Shown here: in pieces, positions 11,390 through 24,545 of the stretch
Layout of the letters: each line of letters begins with the position of its first letter
How positions within the stretch are numbered: the first letter of the stretch is position 1
Notes under the pieces: model-generated
The model's database searches: none
What the model saw: only the letters and a program-made list of their open reading frames with translations
Told to the model about the DNA's origin: nothing
Position numbers and translations under genes: made by a program
DNA from: Diphasiastrum complanatum
Taxonomy: Eukaryota; Streptophyta; Lycopodiopsida; Lycopodiales; Lycopodiaceae
DNA length: 64,000 nucleotides
Reading direction: 5' to 3'
NCBI GenBank assembly: GCA_029204225.1
Contig: CM055108.1
Location: 21,147,644 to 21,211,643 of the forward strand

Positions 11390-12560
11390 TTCGTAGGTGA
11401 AGAGAAACAACACTTTTTGAGGCCGAAGAGCATTCTACATGTGGGTTCGAGGAGCTCAAACTTTCATTTATTTATCAGTAAAATGTTATAATTTGTATAT
11501 CAATGACTTACTAGGACCAAAGGAACCTTGGAATACATTGAAAAAATGGTTTGAGACCATCAATACTTCTCAAATTATCGTTTTAAACAAGCAGCTACAC
11601 ATGATGAGGATGAACAATGAGGATGCAATAGCATGACATTTACTCAAGGTGGAGGAAATCACTAGTAGCAATTGGTGAACTGGTAAATAATCGAGAAATG
11701 TGCAATTGGTAAAGTGGTAAATGATCAAAAATATGCAATTGACGTTGAATAGCTTGTCAAACAATTAATAGACATTTGTTACAAGCATTTTTGCAAGAGA
11801 TATTCTATCTATCTATGATGAGCTAAGATATATTTTTCCTTTAGGATGAGCAAATTAGTGAAAATATTGGCTATTGCAATTTGAATGTGACTAGCCTTTG
11901 TAGTTAGGGGTGGACAACAACAATTGAGAATTTGAGTGTAAGAAACCCATTAATTGTTGCTAGTTTCACAAGCCAAGACGTTAGGGACGTGAGCGTAAGA
12001 AGAAACAATTCGACTCAAGGCAATGAGAAGATAAATCACACGTGGGTCACTATGTGTTGCAACTAGACTACATTATAATGACTTGATGCTATGACAACTC
12101 AAAGCTCTAAGTATGTCAAGTATTAAAATCTTGGACACCTTAATACTTAGTAATCAAATTTTGAAGAGGCATGACATGGTAATTTAATTATCTAATTTGT
12201 TTATGACGGAAAATTTTGGCAATGTTGCATGATGGAAAAGCAACACAAAAATATTTCTCAAATAAGGATTCAAGAAAGCTATATAAATACTTGAGCTAAT
12301 GCACACGTGTTTGCGAACGAGATTCATTGGAGGTACTTACTACTTGTGACCTTCATTGATGACTACAATCACAAGTGTTATCTTATTGCAAATAGATTAG
12401 ATGTATTCGCAATGTTGGTTGAATTTGATAAAATAATTGAAAAATAGACATGCTATTTCAATTTCTTAGGTCAAATAAGAGTTGTGAATTTGAGTCAAAT
12501 GAGTTTGTATCATTTTGCATTGATCACCACATTTGAACACACTTGAACAAAAGAAGCTTG
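11390..12560 (+). pseudogene. Ancient Copia retrotransposon relic (gag and integrase traces)
   Basis: Around 11510-11640 the frame reads LGPKEPWNTLKKWFETIN … LNKQLHMMRMNNEDAIA, matching the pattern of Copia gag (W-x-x-L-…-L-x-x-Q-L-x-x-x-x-M). Around 12335-12450 the phrase LLVTFIDDYNHKCYLIANR followed by VFAMLVEFDKIIEK is the Copia integrase core around its first conserved Asp block. Stops are frequent and no LTR was identified, so this is an old, deletion-shortened copy. The zinc knuckle and protease are not visible between the two pieces. Confidence 0.6.
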
Positions 12561-12780
12561 TGGAACTATTTTAGTGGTTTTTGTATGGCTTGAGCATGGC
12601 GACTAACACATGGGAGTGCCACGCCACACAAATCTGGCACTTGTGCCAATTATTCTCATACAAAAAGATATGCAAACTAAAAGTGATAAAATGTCATAAG
12701 AAAATGTTCCACTCTAAACAACACTTGAAATATATGACATGAATTTTCATAATGTAAAGCAGGCTCTCATATGCATACTA

Positions 12781-12872
12781 TTGTAAAGTTACATTTACAA
12801 GCTTTACTTCCGGCGCCAGCATTGTCCCCGGCGCCAACAACGCCCCTGCTGCTCCCGACGCCACTCCCGGCG
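12781..12872. repeat. Palindromic 21-mer and GC-rich GGCGCC repeats
   Basis: TTGTAAAGTTACATTTACAAG (imperfect palindrome, 21 bp, given here as TTGTAAAG…TTTACAAG) is followed by four CCGRCGCCA-type units in about 60 bp, an abrupt GC-rich island in AT-rich DNA. Nearly the same palindrome recurs at 16320-16340, directly after a polypurine tract, so it probably marks the start of an LTR family. The two copies do not share sequence beyond the palindrome. Confidence 0.45.
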
Positions 12873-13379
12873 CCACTGTGACCAGAATCCAGCCGATGCC
12901 AAGTTCTTATGGCTGAAAATCTTTGATCGGTTCTAGCAAAGTCCAGAGAGCTCAGATCGATGTGCAATCACCTCACACGATCTAGGCATGATTAAAGGAA
13001 GCCTGGGGATCGATAAATTCTAGAGAAAGAAAATGACTTTCTAGAGAGAGAAAATTCTAGAGAGATAAAATGTGCTTTACCAGCATGGATAGAGTACTTG
13101 GCATGAGGGGAGGTGGCGAATCCCACCAATACTATAGGGGAGTGCGGGTTGCGACTCAGGGCGAGCTCCAACCAAGTCTCAACCTCCCTTGCTGGAATGT
13201 TATCTTGGCACTCGCCTTGGCATGCCAGCGCCCCTGAGACTAGGGTCGGTCACACACTTGAAATGTAACCTTCTCAGATTTATCAATAAAGTGGGATTTT
13301 TCTCAAATTGACTCTGATTACCTTTTGGGTTTCAGTGTTCACTAAAAGCGCCAATTGTAAGGCCGCTTCAAATTTTTTA

Positions 13380-13998
13380 ATTTGGCACATAGCTAAGGGT
13401 CGTATCCCGGGACGCCAGCGGTATGCCGTTGGGACCATTCGGTCCGTGGCGCCAGTGGTATGCTGTCGGGACTATTTGGTCCAGGAACTGGTTGTCTCCA
13501 TATCTGTCGTGGCTTGTAATTATGAGTGTTCCTTGCATAAACGTGAATGAATTAAGCTCTTGGGGAACGGGCTCTAACCTGTCGGCTGAGTTGGATGGCT
13601 TGCTTGGGTGGAAGTTACCTGTTTATGGCTGTCCAGTCTGGCGTGGCGCCAGGTTGGCTTCCAGCGCTCGTGACGAAGCTTTTAGTTGGTTAAGTCTGAT
13701 GTAAGTCAGATGACTTGCTTGGAATGGATGTTACTCGTTTGTAACGAAGCTTCGAGTTGGTTCAGTTTGATGTATGTCGGACGGCATGCTTGGAGGGAAG
13801 TCACCCACATCGGGACTCCCGATCTAGCATGGCGCCAGGTTGGATCTCAATGTTGGTTTCTGAACTTTCAGTTGGTTAAGTCTGATCGTTGTTGGCAAGT
13901 TGGTTGCTTGTATATCAAGTGGGTTTGTATGGCAAGAGTTGAAGGCTGGGAAGCTAAGTTGTGGTTCTCGGCTCCCTTTGGGATGCCTGTTCTTCATG
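13380..13998 (+). repeat. Probable LTR 3' portion upstream of a primer-binding site
   Basis: The DNA directly upstream of the tRNA-iMet primer site at 13999 should be LTR if that site is genuine. It contains a roughly 42-bp direct duplication (CCAGCGGTATGCCGT / CCAGTGGTATGCTGT) at about 13415-13485, and two GGCGCCAGGTTGG units near 13643 and 13831. I found no second copy downstream, so the LTR assignment is weak. Confidence 0.3.
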
Positions 13999-14010
13999 TG
14001 GTATCAGAGC
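13999..14010 (+). promoter_or_regulatory. Retroelement primer-binding site, initiator-tRNA-Met type
   Basis: TGGTATCAGAGC is the plant LTR-retrotransposon primer site complementary to the 3' end of tRNA-iMet. It is followed by CGACTGG. It marks the start of the internal region of a plus-strand element. Confidence 0.65.
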
Positions 14011-14086
14011 CGACTGGCCGGTCAGCTATGCGGATCTCACGGAAATGGCCACTGTATGGGGTTCATCAGGACAACTGTTGTGCAAG

Positions 14087-14468
14087 GTGCTGCCCACAGT
14101 GTAAGCACGGGTGCGTCCACGATTGGGGTGGTCGGCAGAACGGGGGACTTGATGTGTCAAAGTGCTGCCCTCGAGGTGTAAGCATGGTCAGTTTCCGCGG
14201 TTTGGGCTTGGCGCTGTCTGCACATAGGACAGATGAGGCAAAGTGCTGCCTAGGTAGGTGAAAGTACGGTCTGTGCCTTGTGGGGTGCGGGGCAACATAT
14301 TCGAACTGTACGGGTTAACCATTGATATAGAGATGCTCGAATTTGGGTGTAAAGCACGGGTGGTTAGCTGCCGGTGCGGGATAGCTGCCGATCGTTTAGC
14401 TATAAGGGCTATCGACCAGATTTGGTGGGGCGTGACTGAGGCAATGTGCTGCTTAATGGTAAAAGCAC
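14087..14468 (+). repeat. Four GTGCT…AGCAC stem-loop units
   Basis: The units are at 14087-14108, 14162-14185, 14243-14267 and 14446-14468. Each begins AGGTGCTGCC or a close variant and ends with an AGCAC-like inverted arm 12-16 bases later; some arms carry one mismatch. They lie within 470 bp of the primer site. Confidence 0.5.
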
Positions 14469-15369
14469 AGATAGTTGGATGAGTGTTCTCTGTGGGCTGA
14501 TTCTGTGATTGATCTGTATGGGCGCAGCCAGGCAAAGGTCCTTTGGGCAGGACTATCTCAAAGGGGGACCTTGTTTTTGTTACCTGTTAGTAACCTACCC
14601 GAGTGTCTTACTTGTATGTATTCGTGGTGAGTCTTAGTACTCGTGCTTTGCCTGGTTTTCATGATTGCTTGTGATACAAGGAGTTGATGGCTCGAGAAGG
14701 AACCTTTCTTTTGAAGGCTGATACCATCAAACAAAGAGGACTACATAATCTGTGGGGCGGAATTGCAGTTCAAGTACTCGCACGTAAATGGCAACGAAAC
14801 GACTCGATGTTTGCAAAGGATGGATGGCTAGCCTGTTTCTTGGGTTAGTTTCATTTGCAACAACACCCACCAGACGCAAGCAAGAAGTCAAAAGTTGGAA
14901 AGGGCAATTTCAGGGGAGATCTTCTATGGAGTAGTTGGTCTTCATCTAGGACGACCACCTTCGGAACTGAAACTCACTGAGCATGGGTGATATCCAGTAT
15001 CAGTTGGGTTTTTCCTCAAAGGGGAAAGACTAGGATCCTCTTCAGAGATTGGCAACAAGTTGGATCAAGCCATAATCCTAGCAGATGGGAAGCAAAGTGT
15101 TGGAAAGGCTTTTTGTCTGAGAACTCTACTCTAAGTCCAATCAACTGTTTTTATAAGTGGAGGGGAACTATCACACACACCTCTCTTGGGGCAAATTTTG
15201 AATGAAAGTTGATCAAAACGGGGGCAAATTCAAGGTGACCTAGCCATACTCACACGAGGAGACTGGCAAAATTTGGACCTAATAAGTTGACAAGTCTTTG
15301 TTGTGGAAGTATAGGCTTTCTCCAGACCAGCAATGATGAGGAGACATAATGAGTACGTTGACTTGTGTT

Positions 15370-15740
15370 ACGTGTAAGACAACTGATCAATGAAGGAACT
15401 GTGAAAGTTGAGTCTTGCACGAGAGACTTGGTACTTCGAATGGACGCTGAGGGACAGTTCAAACTGAAATCGGACTAGTGCAAACTCTCGGTGCATGTAT
15501 CTGATTCAAAGAGAACTACTTGAAGCCAAGCTAGATGCACACTTCTTGTTTTGATTGTGAGGCAATTGACCAGTGATGGAATTGTGAAAGTCAAGTTTTG
15601 CGCGACGGACATGGTGCTTCAAACAAACGTGAAGAGATAGTTTGTATGCGAATCAAACTGGTGTGACCCCTTGGCTCTCCACGAGATCAATGGTTACATT
15701 TGGGCTGATTCAAAGACAGCTACTTCAAGCTAAGTGAGAG
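15370..15740 (+). repeat. Diverged ~180-bp tandem duplication
   Basis: The phrase AACTGTGAAAGTTGAGTCTT at about 15393 recurs as AATTGTGAAAGTCAAGTTTT at about 15580, with matching downstream phrases (GATTCAAAGAGAACTACTTG / GATTCAAAGACAGCTACTTC). The copies are clearly related but old. Confidence 0.45.
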
Positions 15741-16317
15741 GTACATTGTGGAGTACTCAATCTTTGCCTACCTTAAAGAGCCAAGAAGGAAAAGTATCAA
15801 GGTCAGGCTGGGACAAGGAGAGAAATTCAGGTGCGAATGCAACAAGGCACGAAGTGGACCATAAAGTGGGCAATCAAACGATAAATCCTTTGGCTCAGGG
15901 AGCCTTGATACCTGTGTGGAACTGATCAAATTTGGAGCTCAAGGAGCTCAACACAAAGTGCATCAAGGACAAATCAGGAGCTTAAAGGAGTTCCAAAGCC
16001 AAAAGTCAGAAGCGACAGCGGCGAACATTTCACAGAAAGGCCTTTGTCACCAGTTAATAAGGTTCTTGGGTTTTACGTAAGCGATATAAAATCTACGCTT
16101 TTCCTAGACAAAGTGATATTTTCAAGTTTTGTAATTTTTCAGGAAAAAGAGCTGAGCCTCCGACTTGTGGTGTGCAAGTTTCAATGTTAATAAAAGTGGC
16201 CAGTAAATTAGGTACTGTGCCAAGTAGATCAAATGTATAGTTAATTTTAATTGGGAGGCACCTTTACTTTAATCTGACATCTGATGAGGACATCAGATTT
16301 TATAAAGGTGGGGTGGA

Positions 16318-16800
16318 TGTTGTAAAGTTACCTTTACAAGTTTTGTTGAATGCCATAATAATTTATAACGTAGATCAGCAGTGTCTATCTACATTCTGGA
16401 GGATTGTAGGAATGATATAGCCGGTAGTGACCAGCAATCATATCTGAATTCCACGCGAACTACTTTTGATTCGCGAATGTTTTCGTTTCGTTTCGCTTCG
16501 CTTCACGATCACTTAGCTATAAGCATAAATCAATTTCAGAGCTCACTTAAGTTTCGTTTCATTTCGTTTCATTTCGTATAGTTTTGTTTTGTTTGGTCTC
16601 GTTACAGAGCCTGATTGATCTTTTCGTGAATTCTTCTCTTTCGTCTACTTCCGCTTCATTTCGTTTCTTTTCTTTTCGTTGCAGAGCTTAATTGGATTGT
16701 GAATTCTTCTCGAGCAGAAATTATTCGTGATCAGAACAATTTTGCAAAATTGTTCGTGAATCGTTCGAGAGATTTCTATCAGTTTGTTTCCAGAATTTTA
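16318..16800 (+). repeat. LTR-like sequence with TTTCG-rich pentamer tracts
   Basis: It starts right after the purine tract with the TTGTAAAG…TTTACAAG palindrome. It holds runs of TTTCG/TTTCA/TTTTG pentamers (about 16482-16500, 16551-16590, 16655-16682). It is probably the 3' LTR start of the preceding element; the 3' boundary was not found. Confidence 0.35.
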
Positions 16801-19556
<2,756 letters not shown>

Positions 19557-20414
19557 GAACTTATTCTACAAGTAATGATAAGAAAAAAATCTTGATCACA
19601 CACTTGCTATAAGCCCAAATCCAGCCCTATGTGCTCATAGGAATAAGTGAAATTTGTGAAATTAATCCTATTATGTGCTCATAGGATTAAGTGAGTGAAG
19701 TCAAAATCAAAGGTGAAGTAATCCCCTCAGAAAGCTTTGTTGGATATGACTTTGTGTGGTAGAGGACATCAAGGCTTTTAACTAATTCCTCACATGGGAC
19801 ACCTTGCAACCCACAAGCTTCAAAACTTAGGAGCTTTGTACTCCATTGTTGCTATACTTAATATATGTTGTAACTTCATGCAAAGTGTAAATATTGTACA
19901 CATTGATGCTACAATTAGCAACCCTTGCATTATGAAAACAAAATGAAAGGATGCATTTTGAAATATTAGAGTTTTTCAACCCATGGTGATCTTATGTTAT
20001 AAAATACTCAGTGCAAATTGTCACATTACTCAAATAAATCATTGATGAAGTACAAAGTTTGCACATGCATGGACATTCTAAATTAACACAGGATTTAGAA
20101 ACAATGTCAACATGTTAGTCGCAATTCAAACCTTGCAAATGTATATGTTGTCAACAATGAGAAATTGTTGTACATCTCTCCTTGTAGTCCCATTGGACAA
20201 ATATGTTTTATGTGGGATTGGTGACTCAAGCTCAAATTTTGGCTATGTTGATATTGAGACACTCGAATTCCACTTTGTCCTATTGTGTTGTCGTGTAAAT
20301 GTTGTACATAACAACATTTTAAATGTTCTCACATGATGTCGAGAAAAAAACATTTGATATATGAGACTAGCTTTGGGCGAATTAATTCCACTATGTGTTG
20401 TGACTAATATGTAT

Positions 20415-20416
<2 letters not shown>

Positions 20417-20506
<90 letters not shown>
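20417..20506 (+). repeat. (TC)45 microsatellite
   Basis: This is 90 bp of uninterrupted TC, followed by ATGAATGGTATCC. It is the reverse complement of the GA array about 0.87 kb upstream, including a related flank (CTATCCATGA / TCATGAATGGTA). Confidence 0.98.
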
Positions 20507-20508
<2 letters not shown>

Positions 20509-22129
20509 GAATGGTATCCAAATGTAACCCACTTTACCTTGGCATTACGTAATTTGGCCCTCATTGAGCTAGAAGCACTTAAGAAATACATACACAACAT
20601 ACTTTTGTTAAAACACACCTTTCTCATGGTTTTTATTTCGATGGTCAAGATTGTTCCAAAATGATCCTACGGTCGGGGGTAATGGCTTCCTTCACAAGTC
20701 ACATTATGGATATCCTTTTGCAACCTTATCTTTCCATGGAAAGGGAAAAACCGTTGCTATATAAGGGTGGCTAGTTTGAGAGTCACCACCACTCCTCATC
20801 TTCCTATTTCTCTTCTCTTTACTGTCTTTTTTGGTAGAAGAAGCCTACTTCTCCAGCGCCCTTCCAAGAGATCACGAACAATGACTCAATACTACAAAGT
20901 TGAGTAGTTCTCTGCTACTTTAACATAGCATAATGATGCATGCCTCTTTTCAATACTAAACGTCATGATGAACACACTTTTTTTCAGTAGTTCCTAGCAT
21001 GTATTTTGCTACTTACTACCTTTAAAGTCTAGTGATCCATCAGCGCTAAAGCGCGACCTCAGTATGCCTATGAAATCACGTTTTTGGCACATTTCAGTAG
21101 GTCGCTGGCTGGTGAATTTTTTTTCTAGGTTATTGTATATTGTGAATCGGATGCTTCAAAACAAGCATGTCTTGTAAGACTTGCATAGATTGTATAAGGA
21201 AAGGCTTTACAACATGCATAACCTTTTGTGTGAGCACCTTCAACAATGAAGTGTCTTTTTGGTAGTGCACTAGAGCGCTACATGTAACCACACTTACCTA
21301 AACAACATTCAATAGGAGTCCATCGCTGATGGAACAACGATGGACCTACATTTATGGCCAATATACCTTGTTGTTTTTTCAGTTTTCAAGAAGCTCAACC
21401 CAATAATTGATAGCAGAATTTGGTTAAGCTCCATAGCGATCTACGACCAAATAGTTGTCTTCAACTGTCATTTTGATAAGCCTAAATGACATTCATAACT
21501 AGTATAAATAGTTGATCAGTGAATAGAAGTTATTGATCTTGGACATTAATATAGCACACTGCTAGAAATGCTTACTACTTATTAGCAAAAGTGCATTAGG
21601 TAGAGTCAATTAGATACTCAAAGATAGTTTCAAGTATGAGGTTGCATCCACTATTGTTTTGTGCTCACGATTCATCTGGTTTGTACATGCTACTTAATGA
21701 ATTGATTATACAGTTTTATCGTGTTCAGTATTATGTCAAAATGATCAAATGCTTCTCTTTTCTATTGTAATTTGATTATATTCTCTTAGAGTTTTGTCTA
21801 AACTATCTAATACTTCAATACATTAGCTATAATCGGTACACCAATGTTTAATTTGTTATGTTTGTCTACAAAATCAATCTAGCAGATTCTTGATGATTTC
21901 AAAGTTAAAACCAATTAGAATCGAATGTGGCAATAGTCACAATATGCTTGTTTGAATTTGGTAGACATAGTCATGCATTAGGCATGCTAATCATTCTCAA
22001 TATATCAGATACCCAAATTGGCCATGTATTTGAAGCTCAAACTTTGAAATAAGTATGGGACATCCTGAGCGCACTATATGATGTCAGGGATGTGACTTCG
22101 AAGTCAAGATGTCTAACAATGATTCACTT
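20507..22129. other. No gene recognised; possible promoter-like start of an old retroelement
   Basis: A TATAAGGG box at about 20759 is followed by a pyrimidine-rich stretch (20790-20840). Because a Copia relic in the same orientation begins near 22130, this could be LTR U3/R DNA, but no second LTR or primer site was found. Confidence 0.35.
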
Positions 22130-23030
22130 CAGAATCACGTTCACTAGTTTAAGAATCTCTTGCATCAGATGGCAACCGTCAGATCAACTATCGACAAACA
22201 AGATGCAATTATGACATTGTTATCAAGTCTACCACCTACATACGAAAACTGGGTAATGATCATAACGAGAAAATCAGATCTAACTCTCTCAAGAGTAATT
22301 GCTATGTTGTTGTAGGAAATCAATCGAACAAGCGCAAACAGTTCTTTGAATTTAGTATCCGACAGTGACGACGAGTGAGATCGAGAAGATGTGTCGTGTG
22401 TCATCGAACCATCCGATGATGATGCATCACGCTCAACAAATAGTCAGATCTATAGTCGAATGTAGTTGTAGTTACTTCTCAATCCCCAATTCAAGACATG
22501 GATGAAGGAGCATTTATGATAATCGATCAGAAAGCACAAGTCGATAATGCTTGGTTTTTGGATTTTGAAGCCATTCAATATTTGACCAATCATCAGGCTC
22601 CAAACTATCAAACCTCTGAGTTTTTGGACGTATTGCCTATTCATAGATATCGCAAGAGATCAGGAAAAAACTAGACTTCCATAGTATCAAATCCATTTTC
22701 ATTGGTTACGCCCTTTCAGATAAAGCTTATAAGTTATATGATCTCGTTGAATCGAAGATATTCACCAATTGAGATATCATCTTTTATCGAGAACAATTGT
22801 TTATTTCGTTAAGCAAAAATAAAGGTTTTCAAACAATAGAAATGTAGTTGATTGCAAATGGATATTCAAGGTCAAATATAAAGTGTATAGAAGTATAGAT
22901 TGAAGGAAAGCTCGACTTGTTGCACAAGATTTCTCCCAGACCTCTAATATCGACTATACTAAATTTTCAGTCCGGTAGTAAAGCATTCTTCAATTAGACA
23001 CTAACTCTCGTAGCTAGCATCCAACTTGTA
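22130..23030 (+). pseudogene. Highly decayed Copia gag-pol relic
   Basis: Ordered traces of one polyprotein can be read. Gag is at about 22155-22320 (STIDKQDAIMTLLSSLPPTY, then ENW). A protease remnant AWFLDFEAIQYLTNH lies near 22550, where the family has DSGA. An integrase C-terminal trace IGYALSDKAYKLYDLVESK is at about 22702-22760, followed by DIIFYRE. The reverse transcriptase start CKWIFKVKYK … LVAQDFSQTSNIDYT is at 22870-22965. Many stops and deletions remove the zinc knuckle, integrase core and most of the RT. No LTRs were found. Confidence 0.65.
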
Positions 23031-24545
23031 TAATGCCAATCTGTGAATCTCTAGTACACAACATGCATTATGACAGCCGACCTGGAAAAATGAGGTTGGC
23101 CAAGAAATGACCTAGTATAGGCAGACTAAAGGATCAGGAAGAGACAAAGTAGCTGGAAAGACAAAATATACTTTGGAGCAACACTAAAAGTCAAGTAGAT
23201 TATTTATTTTTGAGTGGAAAGATGTAATAGGCAATTGCAGCGTGAAGGCATAGAATGAAATGTCCTGATATTGTTCAGAGAACTTGCATTAGATAATAAG
23301 TATCTGCAAACATTAATGATCATGGGCTTTTCTTTTCTTCAGCACAGAGAAAAAAATTAGTGTTGACCAATCTAGAGCAAAAACGTCGAAGAGTGCTAGA
23401 TTGGACTCAATATAGTACCATTAATGAATCTGCTGCATTGTCATTGTCTCTGGGCAAGAAATTTGCACTATTAGCAACTTCACTGACTGAACATAATGAT
23501 GTGCAACATAAAACTATAGCTTGAACTATTTCAATGGCATTTCAGGGATCAAAACTACTAATGTCTCCAGGTTAGATTAACCTGAAGCAAAAGCTTCATG
23601 AATGTGAAAATGTCAAATATTTATAACTTCAAAAGTCAGATCAGGAAAAATCAAGCAGAAAATAATCCTCATCTTAACAGCTGGTCAACTCAATCGGAAG
23701 GAGATGACCATATCTAACAGAATGAGAGCTACTAAAAATCAGAATGACAGTTCATCTCATGATATATAAGATTGTATAAATGCAATTGAAAATTTCAATA
23801 GTAGCACGATGCTATATGTGTACAGTTCACTCAAACCCAATTGGCATTGACAGGTCTCTTTATCTTCGCCACCAGAAAATATATTTGTACATTGCCAAAC
23901 TAAACATTACAAAAATGACCAAAGACTAGTTCTCTTAGATTTGACGCTTCCAACTGTGCTACTGCATTAATCCTCAATTATGCCCAGTGCTGCCTGGAAC
24001 AAGTAGAATACTTACAGAGCCTGTAATTATACCAATTTTTGGAGTAATCAATTCTCTAAGTTCTCCAGATTACAAGTACTGGATCAGTACAAAGGCACGA
24101 ATGAAAAATCTGTAGAGCAACTGTTTCTGAAATGCAACCTCAAGTGCTGTATCAAAAGTGTGTACTTTCTCACTAATTTGTAAGGGTATCAATACCGCTA
24201 AATTTTTATTGTGGTATTAGTATAACCTTTAGGGTTTGCCAATGGTGCTTGCTTTAGGAAGACCTTGGTTCATTCAGGTGGATCCCGATCTTTTCTCAAT
24301 CGCACTCTTTCTAAAATCTTTGCATGCTTTGTCCCTCGGAGACCTGTTCATGAATTAACACAGTATACATGATGCGCTGACTCCTCAGTATTGCCTTATG
24401 GTGTATAGCCTCTTTGCTGTATGCCCATAATGGCAAGCTTCAGAAAGAGCTTTCAAAGCTTGAACAAAGAAGACTTGCAATCTTGGCTTGCTCTTTCTGG
24501 TTTTCCATGTAGAAAGCTCCGACGCATAAGAGATGCTTTTACCTA
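23031..24545. other. 3' flank of the GT47 gene, no other gene recognised
   Basis: AT-rich DNA without coding signal. The part nearest 24545 should contain the 3'UTR of the minus-strand glycosyltransferase gene. Confidence 0.45.

Larger units (their letters stand above)
13999..16317 (+). mobile_element. Non-coding, LARD-like LTR-element interior
   Basis: About 2.3 kb lies between a tRNA-iMet primer site (13999) and a purine tract AAAGGTGGGGTGGATG (about 16302-16317) that is followed by the LTR-like start TGTAAAGTTACC. No gag or pol motif can be read in any frame. The interior holds four short stem-loops near its start and a diverged ~180-bp duplication (15370-15740). This resembles large retrotransposon derivatives, which keep LTRs and cis signals but lack genes. 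A matching pair of LTRs and a target duplication were not found, so the boundaries are provisional. Confidence 0.4.

Noticed and set aside
13308-14535. ORFs of 80-190 codons in the GC-richer stretch
   Set aside because: They run through the primer-binding site and stem-loop leader of a non-coding LTR element; the frames carry no gag, pol or host motif.
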